DNA of 19,833 nt, taken from positions 1 through 19,833 of the forward strand of contig JAJFLS010000171.1 of NCBI GenBank assembly GCA_021772595.1. Reading direction: 5' to 3'. This DNA is from Opitutales bacterium. Its GTDB lineage: Bacteria > Verrucomicrobiota > Verrucomicrobiia > Opitutales > Opitutaceae. A program made the position numbers and the translations under genes. The notes under the pieces were generated by a model that saw nothing but the letters and a program-made list of their open reading frames with translations, searched no databases and was not told the origin of the DNA. Shown piece by piece: positions 7,344 through 14,781 of the stretch. Positions within the stretch are counted from its first letter, which is position 1, and each line of letters opens with the position of its first letter.

Positions 7344-8024
7344 ATGCTAAACGTTCAGAATCTCAGTAAAGAATATCCCGGCCCGGGAGAAGCGATCACC
7401 GTATTGGAGAACTTGGACTTGTCGGTGGAGAAAGGCGAATCGGTCGCGATCGTCGGCCCATCGGGATGCGGCAAGACGACCTTGCTCAACATTTTGGGTA
7501 CATTGGATGTGCCCACTAGCGGGTCAGTATCGATCAACGGTCAAGACGTGGGAGCGATGGACGCGGAAGAGCGATCTCGCTTCCGCAATCGCTCGCTCGG
7601 ATTCGTCTTTCAGCAGCACTTTCTTTTGCCGCAGTGCACGGTCTTGGAAAACGTGTTGATGCCCCGGTTGGCAGGAGGATGGGAAGAGTCCGAGGATGCG
7701 ACGCGAGAGCGAGCCGCGTCTCTGCTAAAAGATCTGGGATTGAGCGAGAGAGTGGACCACATGCCGTATCAGCTTTCTGGTGGCGAGCGTCTGCGCGTGG
7801 CGGTGGCGCGGTCGCTGGTGAACCAGCCAGGATTGATATTGGCGGACGAGCCGACTGGTTCCCTGGATCCTGCGATGGGCGAGCAAGTCGCCGATTTATT
7901 TTCAGAGCTGAACACGCATCATGATGTAACGCTGGTCACCGTTACGCACAACGCAGCCCTCGCGGATCGAATGGGTACGGTGTATGCGCTGGAGCTAGGG
8001 AATCTTGTGAGGAGGTCGGGATGA
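7344..8024 (+). CDS. ABC transporter ATPase, LolD/MacB-N/YbbA type
   Basis: A 226-residue ATPase with Walker A GPSGCGKT (38-45), Q-loop Q90, signature LSGGE (144-148), Walker B ILADEPTG (165-172) and switch His202. The domain order and the GTLDVPTSG and FVFQQHFLLP segments are those of the LolD/FtsE/MacB group, which power mechanotransmission permeases rather than classic channels. An in-frame TTG lies six bases upstream, but the ATG at 7344 starts directly at the conserved first strand. It serves the large permease encoded next; the pair would extract or expel a lipid-like substrate from the inner membrane. The end of the gene holds GGAGG (8011-8015) and overlaps a 31-codon ORF by ATGA. Confidence 0.95.
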   Translation: MLNVQNLSKEYPGPGEAITVLENLDLSVEKGESVAIVGPSGCGKTTLLNILGTLDVPTSGSVSINGQDVGAMDAEERSRFRNRSLGFVFQQHFLLPQCTVLENVLMPRLAGGWEESEDATRERAASLLKDLGLSERVDHMPYQLSGGERLRVAVARSLVNQPGLILADEPTGSLDPAMGEQVADLFSELNTHHDVTLVTVTHNAALADRMGTVYALELGNLVRRSG

Positions 8025-8116
8025 TTACAAAAGAACGGATACAGCTAGCGGCCGATTTCCGAGCGGCCATATCTGAAATGGGTGGCGGCTCGGAGATCGG
8101 CCGCTACCTTGTTTAG
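8021..8116 (+). CDS. possible 31-residue leader/coupling ORF between ABC ATPase and permease
   Basis: ATG at 8021 overlaps the ATPase stop (ATGA) and follows GGAGG (8011-8015) at good distance. The frame runs 31 codons (MITKERIQLAADF..., ending GRYLV) to TAG at 8114-8116, one base before the permease ATG. The arrangement suits translational coupling of ATPase to permease. However, most of the ORF lies within the stem-loop at 8047-8105 and the peptide has no recognisable features, so it may be a chance reading frame that merely carries ribosomes across the gap. Confidence 0.35.
   Translation: MITKERIQLAADFRAAISEMGGGSEIGRYLV
8047..8105 (+). promoter_or_regulatory. strong intercistronic stem-loop ahead of the permease gene
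   Basis: AGCGGCCGATTTCCGAGC (8047-8064) and GCTCGGAGATCGGCCGCT (8088-8105) pair over 18 positions, with one G-U wobble in RNA, around a 23-base loop. It ends 12 bases before the permease ATG and no T-run follows, so it is unlikely to be a terminator. In mRNA it could stabilise the upstream transcript, or limit permease translation unless ribosomes arrive through the overlapping small ORF. Confidence 0.65.
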
Positions 8117-8117
8117 T

Positions 8118-11100
8118 ATGCAGCTAAGATTTCTAGCACGCAGTTTGTGGCATTACCGCAATTCCCATTTGGGCGTTGTGGCTGGGACGATTGTGGGCGC
8201 GACGGTTTTGCTGGGGGCATTGTTCGCGGGCGATTCGGTGAATAGCGCCTTGAAGCGGCTGGCCAGCTTGCGAGCGGGACAGGCGGAGCATGTGCTATCG
8301 GCGGGAGATCGGTTTGTTGGCGAGGGTTTGGCGGATGCGATCGAGGAGGGTTTGGAGATCGATGCGGCTCCCGTCTTGATTCTTCGCGGAAGCGCCTCGC
8401 GTTCCGAACTGAAATTGCTCGCCCCACAAGTGCAGGCATTGGGGGTGGACGATCGATTCTGGGAGTTCGCTCCATCGGCGGGAGATTTTCGCTTGGACGA
8501 GAAGCGGGGCTCTGTCGCGATCAATAGGCGGCTCGCGGAGCGACTTGTGCTAGAGCCGGGCGATTCATTTGTCTTTCGCGTTGAAAAGCCGGGACTGCTG
8601 TCTCGGGATGCGCCGCTTTCGGGAAGTAAGGACAATGTGATCGGAATTCGAGCCACTGTGTCGGCTGTAGTGAGCGACGACCAATACGGGCGGTTCAGCT
8701 TGCAGGCGAACCAGATCGCGCCGTTCACTATATTCGCATCGATTTCCTGGATACAGGAACAGATCGATTATCCGGATAGAGCGAACCTGATTTTGATGAA
8801 GCCGCGGACGGAGTTAGCCGAAAGGCAAGATCCCTTCGAACTTATGGATGCGGTGGCTCCGTTAATGACTTTGGCTGACTACGGCTTGTCCCTCGTGGAT
8901 GTTCCATTGGCGAATGCGACAGAGCTTCGCAGCGAGCGCGTGTTTCTTGACGATGCGCTTGTATCGGCGATCCAAGGACGCATCGCCCGAGCGGAGCCGG
9001 TGAGCACGTATCTAGCGAATACGCTCAGCGGCAATGGCCGGGAAACGCCGTATTCGATGGTTACTGCCGTGGATTCGCGATTGGCGCCGTTTCTGGAAGG
9101 CGATCTTGGCGGAAACGAGGCGGTGGTTACTCAGTGGCTCGCGGATGATCTAGGAGTGGGGGCGGGCGATGCTTTGAATATAGCGTATTACGTAGTGGAT
9201 GAGTCGAACGAGCTGGTCGAGCGGACGAGCGCTTTTACGGTTCGAGCGGTGGCGCCGCTTGAGGGATTGGTGGCGGATTCGCTTTGGATGCCAGATTTCC
9301 CGGGAGTTTCGGATGCGGATAATTCGAGCGATTGGGAGCCGGGGATGCCCTTGGATTTGACTCGAATTCGCGACAAGGACGAAGATTACTGGGACGACTA
9401 TCACGGGGCGCCGAAAGCGTTTATATCGCTTAAAGCGGGTGAGTCGAACTGGGCGAATCGTTGGGGGAAGTTCACCGCTCTGCGTGCGCCGGAGGAGGCG
9501 ATGAATGCGGATGCCCTGGAAGCGGAGCTGAAATCGATTCTGCATCCGGCGATTGTGGGGATTCAGACGATGTCTTTTCGGGACAGCGCGCTGAAGTCCG
9601 CGAATTCGCCGGTGGATATTGGCGGACTGTTTATCAGCATGAGCTTTTTCCTGATCGTCGCTGCACTGAGTTTGATCGGGATGCTGTTCAGTTTTTCGAT
9701 GCAGCAGGTAAATCGAGAGAACGCTCTGCTTTCTTCTTTAGGGATCGCGGAGAAGCGGATTTATAGGTGGCGCTTTGCGGAGTCGCTGATTCTAGTGACT
9801 TTGGGTAGTGTCATCGCAGTGCCATTGGCGATTGGATACACGGTAGGGATTCTGCGTTTTCTCGAAACGATTTGGAGCGAGGACTCGGTTGATGCCTTGT
9901 TCGGATTTCATTGGAGCGTACCGACGATTCTGATTGGTGTGCTGGCGAATGTCGTGTTGGCGTTGGGAGCGATTTGGATGGTCTTGCGGAAACAGAGCAA
10001 AGTCCAAGCGAGCTTCCGTCTGCAACAAGGTTCGGAGGAGGGGAGCGGAGCGAGAGGAGAAAAAAGCCGCTGGTCACGCCTGATCGGGAGCGCTGGACTT
10101 GCGGGTGGTGTGGCCTTGCTGGGGCTTTCGCTTTTCGGGAAATTGCCGATTCAAATAGGATATTTTCTAGTGGGATTTTGCTGGCTGGTCGGAGGTTTAG
10201 GCGTTTGCTCTTTTCGATTCCTCCATGCGAGAGCGCTGAACAGTTGCGTAATGAATCCGGCTCTGGTGGGACGATTGAATAATGGGCGGCGACCGTTGCG
10301 GAGTTTGACGGTGGTGGGCACGCTCGCATGCGGCGTGTTCCTGGTGGTGTCGGTCGCGGCGTTTCGCAAGGAACGCGATACGAGTGGAAATGATCTAAAA
10401 AATGGGTACGGCGGGTTTACCTACTGGGCGGAGACATCGATTCCGTTGAGCGACCTCAACGATATTTCCGGCGATGAGAATGTGTTTGAAGTGGATGGCG
10501 GGAATTCGGTTTTGCCGATTCGGATCGGGCAGGGCGACGATGCGAGTTGCTTCAATCTTAACTATACGGAGAATCCTCGATTGCTAGCGGTCGAGAGCGG
10601 CGAGCTTTCGCAGCGCGGGGCGTTTACGTTCCACTCGATCAAGAACGGGCTGGATGTGTCGAAGGGTTGGGACTTGCTGAAGCAGAGTGACGCATCCGGA
10701 GCGATTCCGGCGATCGTCGATAGCGCGACTTTGCAATGGGCCTTGAAAAAGAAGCTGGGCGATCGTCTCGAGTATTTGGATTCAAGGGGACAGCTGTTCG
10801 AGGTTGAGCTGATCGGCGCGATTAGCGACACGGTGTTTCAGGGGAGCTTGTTGATCGACGAGGCAGCGTTTCTGAAAAAATTTCCGCAGCACGAGGGGTA
10901 TCGCCTTTTCTTGGTCGACTCGTGGAGCGAGGAGATTTCGGCGAAGAGAGCGGACATCGAGTTTGCGCTCGGCCCTTGGGGCGGGCAAGTGGAGTTATCT
11001 TCGGATCGGCTGCAATCGTTTCACGAAGTCGAGAATACTTATATAGCGATTTTTCACGTGCTGGGCGGATTGGGTGTGATTTTGGGCAGTGCGGGTCTCG

Positions 11101-11420
11101 GGGTCGTGGTGGCTCGGAATCTCTCGGAGCGGCGGCACGAATTTGCGCTGCTCGACGCGATTGGCATTCCGACGGTTATCCGGCGCAAGATCGTTTTCTC
11201 GGAATTGCGTACGCTGGTGGGATGGGGAATGGGTGTAGGGCTCTGCGCGGCGATCGTTTCGATTATCCCGTCAATGAAGCATTTGGGTGTCGCGGCTCCT
11301 GTATTGAATCTCTCGGTACTTGTGGTAGCGATAGTAGCGAACGCAGCGTTCTGGTCGTATCTAGGTTATCGACGCAATGTCCCGGCCATCGCGGATCTGC
11401 AGCGGGATTTTGATTCTTAG
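8118..11420 (+). CDS. large FtsX/YbbP-like ABC transporter permease
   Basis: About 1100 residues. TM1 (roughly 18-40) is followed by a long extracytoplasmic MacB-PCD-like region, then an FtsX core with helices near 503-528, 554-582 and 601-622, two linking helices (655-674, 680-701), TM7 (729-750), a second periplasmic region, and a second FtsX core near 974-999, 1032-1051 and 1060-1084. Ten helices in this order match the YbbP-type permeases that work with LolD-like ATPases; at 1100 residues it is longer than E. coli YbbP because of its soluble regions. The coupling-helix motifs RENALLSSLGI and RRHEFALLDAIGI appear after TM2 and TM8. A GTG at 8082 is in frame, but the ATG at 8118 starts just before TM1 in the usual way. 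It probably exports or extracts the lipid-like product of this operon. Confidence 0.9.
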   Translation: MQLRFLARSLWHYRNSHLGVVAGTIVGATVLLGALFAGDSVNSALKRLASLRAGQAEHVLSAGDRFVGEGLADAIEEGLEIDAAPVLILRGSASRSELKLLAPQVQALGVDDRFWEFAPSAGDFRLDEKRGSVAINRRLAERLVLEPGDSFVFRVEKPGLLSRDAPLSGSKDNVIGIRATVSAVVSDDQYGRFSLQANQIAPFTIFASISWIQEQIDYPDRANLILMKPRTELAERQDPFELMDAVAPLMTLADYGLSLVDVPLANATELRSERVFLDDALVSAIQGRIARAEPVSTYLANTLSGNGRETPYSMVTAVDSRLAPFLEGDLGGNEAVVTQWLADDLGVGAGDALNIAYYVVDESNELVERTSAFTVRAVAPLEGLVADSLWMPDFPGVSDADNSSDWEPGMPLDLTRIRDKDEDYWDDYHGAPKAFISLKAGESNWANRWGKFTALRAPEEAMNADALEAELKSILHPAIVGIQTMSFRDSALKSANSPVDIGGLFISMSFFLIVAALSLIGMLFSFSMQQVNRENALLSSLGIAEKRIYRWRFAESLILVTLGSVIAVPLAIGYTVGILRFLETIWSEDSVDALFGFHWSVPTILIGVLANVVLALGAIWMVLRKQSKVQASFRLQQGSEEGSGARGEKSRWSRLIGSAGLAGGVALLGLSLFGKLPIQIGYFLVGFCWLVGGLGVCSFRFLHARALNSCVMNPALVGRLNNGRRPLRSLTVVGTLACGVFLVVSVAAFRKERDTSGNDLKNGYGGFTYWAETSIPLSDLNDISGDENVFEVDGGNSVLPIRIGQGDDASCFNLNYTENPRLLAVESGELSQRGAFTFHSIKNGLDVSKGWDLLKQSDASGAIPAIVDSATLQWALKKKLGDRLEYLDSRGQLFEVELIGAISDTVFQGSLLIDEAAFLKKFPQHEGYRLFLVDSWSEEISAKRADIEFALGPWGGQVELSSDRLQSFHEVENTYIAIFHVLGGLGVILGSAGLGVVVARNLSERRHEFALLDAIGIPTVIRRKIVFSELRTLVGWGMGVGLCAAIVSIIPSMKHLGVAAPVLNLSVLVVAIVANAAFWSYLGYRRNVPAIADLQRDFDS

Positions 11421-11442
11421 GTTTGGGATGAGTCAGTGTATT

Positions 11443-11513
11443 TTGCCCGCAGATTGTCCAGATAATCGCAGATAGAGTTTTTTTTGCCCACGATTGCACG
11501 GATATCCACGGAT
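11443..11513. repeat. tandem-like GCAGAT/GCCCACGA intergenic repeat
   Basis: TTGCCCGCAGATT (11443-11455) is identical to the head of the 98-bp element at 4856 and is followed by GATAATCGCAGAT. After a run of eight or more T, a second head, TTGCCCACGATTGCACGGAT, begins at 11484 and runs into TATCCACGGAT, ending at 11513. The two units are in direct orientation here, not inverted. They lie in the 216-base gap after the permease gene, where nothing else is recognised. Confidence 0.6.
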
Positions 11514-11636
11514 GGGTTAAGACATTTGGTTTGCGATGAAGCAATATAAGGTCTCTCCGTAGCGAGGCGTTTTCAACATTCTGAATTTTCAATCTCGCCA
11601 ATCACCTTGGTGTTTAGCGAAAATAAAACAGCTTCA

Positions 11637-12158
11637 ATGGCGACTGAATTTATAACTGACAAAGCAATCTATGACCGCGTTGTGCAGGAAATGGTTGTTG
11701 AAGCAAACAGCTATCTCTGGATTGCCACCGCGGACATTAAGGATATGCATGTTAAAAAGGGAAATAGAATGGTTCCGTTCCTCGAAATTCTATCCGATAT
11801 GATAGAGAATGGAATCTCAATTCGTTTAATACACGCCAAAGAACCAGGCCCGAACTTCAGAAGAGACTTCGATAGATTCCCCAGTTTGATTCACGGTTTA
11901 GAGCGTATGCTTTGCCCAAGAGTTCACTTTAAATGTGTGATCGTTGACGGGAAGAAAGCATTTACGGGAAGCGCGAATTTGACAGGTGCGGGAATGGGCG
12001 CCAAGAGTGAAACTCGGAGGAATTTTGAATCGGGAATTCTTACCGATGATTCGCTGATGGTTAATGGCGTCATGGATCAATTCGATCGAGTTTGGCTTGG
12101 TGATTACTGTGAACCTTGCGGAAGGCGAGAGTATTGTGCAGACTGCCCGCTGGATTAG
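11637..12158 (+). CDS. single-HKD phospholipase-D-fold protein with C-terminal Cys4 knuckle
   Basis: A 173-residue protein. One catalytic motif is complete: H97-F-K99-x4-D104 followed by GSANLTG (111-117), as in PLDc_2 nucleases and phosphodiesterases. Enzymes with a single HKD (the Nuc type) form the active site by dimerising. The end, C158-x2-C161-x5-C167-x2-C170, looks like a zinc knuckle and suggests nucleic-acid binding. There is no signal peptide, so it is probably cytosolic. A TTG ten codons upstream is in frame; the ATG is preferred. Codon use and composition are AT-richer than the operon before it, which hints at separate acquisition. Nuclease, possibly defence-related, is the best guess; a phospholipase role cannot be excluded. 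Confidence 0.8.
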   Translation: MATEFITDKAIYDRVVQEMVVEANSYLWIATADIKDMHVKKGNRMVPFLEILSDMIENGISIRLIHAKEPGPNFRRDFDRFPSLIHGLERMLCPRVHFKCVIVDGKKAFTGSANLTGAGMGAKSETRRNFESGILTDDSLMVNGVMDQFDRVWLGDYCEPCGRREYCADCPLD

Positions 12159-12268
12159 TCCAATCTGCCCGAACAATGATTTCGGGAATACGGAAGTATG
12201 CGTTGCCGCATTAAATGCGAGTTGATTGACCCAATGATTTGAGGCGAGCGTTTAGGCAGAACTAACAA

Positions 12269-12886
12269 ATGATGCGATCTATTTATACCATACTTCTATC
12301 CTGGACTCTGCTGGACTCGGTTTTAGCAAGCGATTCAGCGTTCACACCGCCTCCTTCTGATCGGATTGCCGCTCTGCTAGATTTTAACTCGCCTGTGTCA
12401 TTGTCGGTTCGCGTCTACAGTAAGGAAGAGTTGGCACGCAAACCCGAAGATGGAGTTCCACTCGTTGGTTACTCGTATTCGGACGCTGAAAGCACATCAG
12501 TGACGATAATGATAGGAGTTTTTCCGGTCGGTGAATTTCAAACAGAAAAACGCGTAGGGCTCGAGAAGTGGATCACCGAGCATGCGACCCCAAGCCGAGA
12601 TGGAATCCCCGCGATTGGGGCATTTCTAGCTTCGGATGCTCGTTCGATTCTACAGTTCCCCATGGGCTTTGGTCCCGGAGGATCGACAGAGGCTGCGTTG
12701 CTTACATGTCTGGATTCTCGTTACGAGATTGTGCTTATCCAGCAGACAAATTCTCACGATGACGAAGACCCGAAAACCTATTATCATCATGCAGTCCCAC
12801 AAAAGGAATTACGGGAGATCATTGAAGCGATTGAAGTTATCATTTTCAAATTAAGAATGAGCCCAATAAATTTCTCGGGGCGATGA
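12269..12886 (+). CDS. secreted protein of unknown function
   Basis: About 205 residues. The N-terminus reads as a signal peptide: Met-Met-Arg, a hydrophobic stretch ITILLSW-like to residue 19, and a likely cleavage after VLA (residue 20). The mature part has no motif I recognise. It has one RVGLEKWITEH helix, a strand-rich middle and a stretch FPMGFGPGG around 130-140. Either of two adjacent ATG codons (12269, 12272) may start it. It shares the AT-richer composition of the PLD-like gene before it and lies 110 bases after it, so they might be transcribed together, but no functional link is visible. Confidence 0.65.
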   Translation: MMRSIYTILLSWTLLDSVLASDSAFTPPPSDRIAALLDFNSPVSLSVRVYSKEELARKPEDGVPLVGYSYSDAESTSVTIMIGVFPVGEFQTEKRVGLEKWITEHATPSRDGIPAIGAFLASDARSILQFPMGFGPGGSTEAALLTCLDSRYEIVLIQQTNSHDDEDPKTYYHHAVPQKELREIIEAIEVIIFKLRMSPINFSGR

Positions 12887-12921
12887 GATATGCTTTCTAA
12901 CCTGCAAAAACTTTGCGTATA

Positions 12922-12956
12922 TTGGGCCTTTTAGCGGCCAAGATCACTTTTTAGGT
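12922..12956. terminator. possible terminator between convergent genes
   Basis: TTGGGCC and GGCCAA flank a seven-base loop in the 75-base gap between converging genes, giving a short stem with one bulge. A stretch CACTTTTTA follows eight bases later on the plus strand. Weak stem and displaced T-run; listed because a terminator is expected here. Confidence 0.3.
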
Positions 12957-12961
12957 CACCT

Positions 12962-14467
12962 TCAGCTGTCGCTGATTGCTTGGAGATGTTCGTAGGTTCG
13001 GAGATAGACGGTGTTGTCTTCGAAGATGGGGGTGCTGCGGAAGGGGTCGAATTGGCTTCGAGCGAGTTCTTTGTATTCGCGGCCTGGTTGCATGGCGACT
13101 AGGGTTCCCTGGTCGGAGGCGAAGAATAGGGTGTTGCCTGCAAGGCTGATGCTCGGATAGGCGTGGCCTCTGAGGCCTTCGACTTTATGTTCGTATACGG
13201 TTGCGCCGGTGGCGGCTTCGAAAACCGAGAGTGTGTAATCTTGGGCGATGGCGTACAGGAGGCCTTCATGAATGATGGGCGATGAGTAGTAGCGCGTTTC
13301 GTGGACGATCTTGTGCCAGATTTGCTGGAGGCCGGTAGCGTGGAGTGTATCCAGATCCTGGGGAATTCGAAACGCGTAGGCGTGACCATCGGTGGTTTCG
13401 TATTGAAATCCGCGTACTGTGTAGATGATGCCGTTTTCGATGACGGGGGAATTGAAGGTGGACCAGGGATGTTTCGGGTGAAGCGCGACTAGCCCGGTGT
13501 AGAGCATGTTTCCGTCGCGCACGCGGATGATCTCTCCTCGAGGGGTGAAGAGGAACGTTTGTCCTTCGACTTTGAACGGAATGGAGGTCCCGTAAACGGG
13601 TTCGCTGGGAGTCGTCCAAATCTCTTCGCCGGTTTCCGGGTCGAACGCTGCGTAGTCGGAGAAGCGGACGATCAGTTTGCCGTCGACGAGGATTGGCGAG
13701 GTCGATCCTCCGTAGCCGTAATCGCCGTTCGCGTCGTTGGGGCGTTCTCTGCGTTGGCTCCAGAGCCGGTTTCCGTCGAGATCGTAGGCGACGAGGACGC
13801 CTTGCCCGAAGGCCGCGAAGATTTTCTCGCCGTCGGAAACGGGAGTGAAGGAGGAGTAGCCGTTTGTGTTGTGGGTGGGGATGTAGGCGATTGCTCCGAG
13901 CTTCGAGTCGTCGGAGAGCTCTTGGCGTTGGGCGACGAGCGATTCAATTTCGGCTTGAGCGGCTTCTGCACTTGCCTTGAGCGTCTCGTTTTCAGGATCG
14001 CGGTTTGACTGTCTACGGAGTCGGCGTTCGTTGTTGGAGGCTCGATTGATCTCCTGGCCGATTTCAGCGTCGCGATTTTTCAGCTCCAGAGCTTGGGCCT
14101 TTTGCTCGTCGGTGAAGTTCAAGACGTCCATTAGTTCATTGGAGCGCGACCAGAGTGTTTCGCCTGTTCGGCTATCCACGCAGATGAGCGTCGCGGGCTC
14201 TTGGCAGAAATAGAGTCGATCTCCGACGAGGATAGGGCAGGCGTTGCTCCAGCTTTCCAGGGGGACTTTCCACAGGATATTGTTCTCCCAATCCAGCGGC
14301 GGTTGGCTTGACGGATACTCGCCGTTGCCGCCGTTTCGCCATGAAGCAACGTCTGCTTGAAGGCACGCTGCGCTGCACAGCGTCCATAAAAAGAGCATCC
14401 TTGATCCCAAAAGGATCAAGGAGCGCGTTGATAAGTCTCCACTCACACAAGGTTGTTTCCCTCCCAT
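12962..14467 (-). CDS. secreted PQQ-like beta-propeller protein with inserted coiled coil
   Basis: Up to 501 residues. After a hydrophobic leader (about 17-37, ending CLQA) comes WRNGGNGEYPSSQPPLDW, the opening typical of planctomycete and verrucomicrobial propeller proteins. Then come blades with the GxxxWxxxL pattern: TGETLW (101-106), DGNRLWSQ, TGEEIWTT, QIWHKIV, TGATVYEH and a closing blade. Residues about 118-186 are highly charged and heptad-like, an inserted coiled coil between blades 1 and 2. There is no PQQ dehydrogenase signature, so an enzyme role is unlikely; a binding or assembly role outside the cytoplasm is more probable. The start is uncertain: ATG at 14467 has no ribosome site, GGGAGGG just after it could serve a GTG at 14446, and an ATG at 14398 would shorten the leader. 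Confidence 0.85.
   Translation of the reverse strand: MGGKQPCVSGDLSTRSLILLGSRMLFLWTLCSAACLQADVASWRNGGNGEYPSSQPPLDWENNILWKVPLESWSNACPILVGDRLYFCQEPATLICVDSRTGETLWSRSNELMDVLNFTDEQKAQALELKNRDAEIGQEINRASNNERRLRRQSNRDPENETLKASAEAAQAEIESLVAQRQELSDDSKLGAIAYIPTHNTNGYSSFTPVSDGEKIFAAFGQGVLVAYDLDGNRLWSQRRERPNDANGDYGYGGSTSPILVDGKLIVRFSDYAAFDPETGEEIWTTPSEPVYGTSIPFKVEGQTFLFTPRGEIIRVRDGNMLYTGLVALHPKHPWSTFNSPVIENGIIYTVRGFQYETTDGHAYAFRIPQDLDTLHATGLQQIWHKIVHETRYYSSPIIHEGLLYAIAQDYTLSVFEAATGATVYEHKVEGLRGHAYPSISLAGNTLFFASDQGTLVAMQPGREYKELARSQFDPFRSTPIFEDNTVYLRTYEHLQAISDS
14399..14421. repeat. perfect 9-bp palindrome near the propeller gene start
   Basis: CCTTGATCC (14399-14407) and GGATCAAGG (14413-14421) are perfectly complementary around CAAAA. 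The palindrome touches the alternative ATG at 14398 of the minus-strand gene. If that start is used, the palindrome is in the 5' leader and could be an operator or a translation-blocking hairpin; otherwise it is coding. Confidence 0.45.
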
Positions 14468-14544
14468 GTATAGGGAATGCCGCTTTCCAAGACCGCGGTC
14501 AACTACATTTGTAGTCCATAGTCGGTTTCGATGCGACTTTTTTC

Positions 14545-14625
14545 GGTAGGACCCGACTGCCAGGCGGGCCGCGTTGCCCGAGCATGACTCAACCGATGTG
14601 GCCTGCCTGGCAGTCGAGCCCTACC
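14545..14625. repeat. REP-like inverted pair (BIME-like), copy 2
   Basis: Arms 14545-14570 and 14600-14625 are complementary at 23 of 26 positions. Each, read inward, starts GGTAGG and carries a small hairpin such as CCCGACTGCCAGGCGGG. The GTAG head and the CGACTGCC block are shared with the element at 2982, although the stem sequences differ, so this looks like a sibling subfamily. The rest of the 314-base gap (14468-14781) shows no gene. Confidence 0.72.
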
Positions 14626-14781
14626 ATTTCCATCTATTAGTAACTCCCCTAAGTGAAGGTACGGGGGAATCGAAATCGCGTTATGGAAAGGCTGGAAATG
14701 CCGATTACTTGTGTGGCAGTATTGGGGGCATGATATTTCTAGGCACCGCTGGACATACTAGATCGATCCAACTGACAAGGC

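Noticed and set aside
13559..14008. 149-codon plus-strand ORF opposite the propeller gene
   Set aside because: Val/Gly-rich antisense shadow; the minus-strand frame has clear propeller blades.
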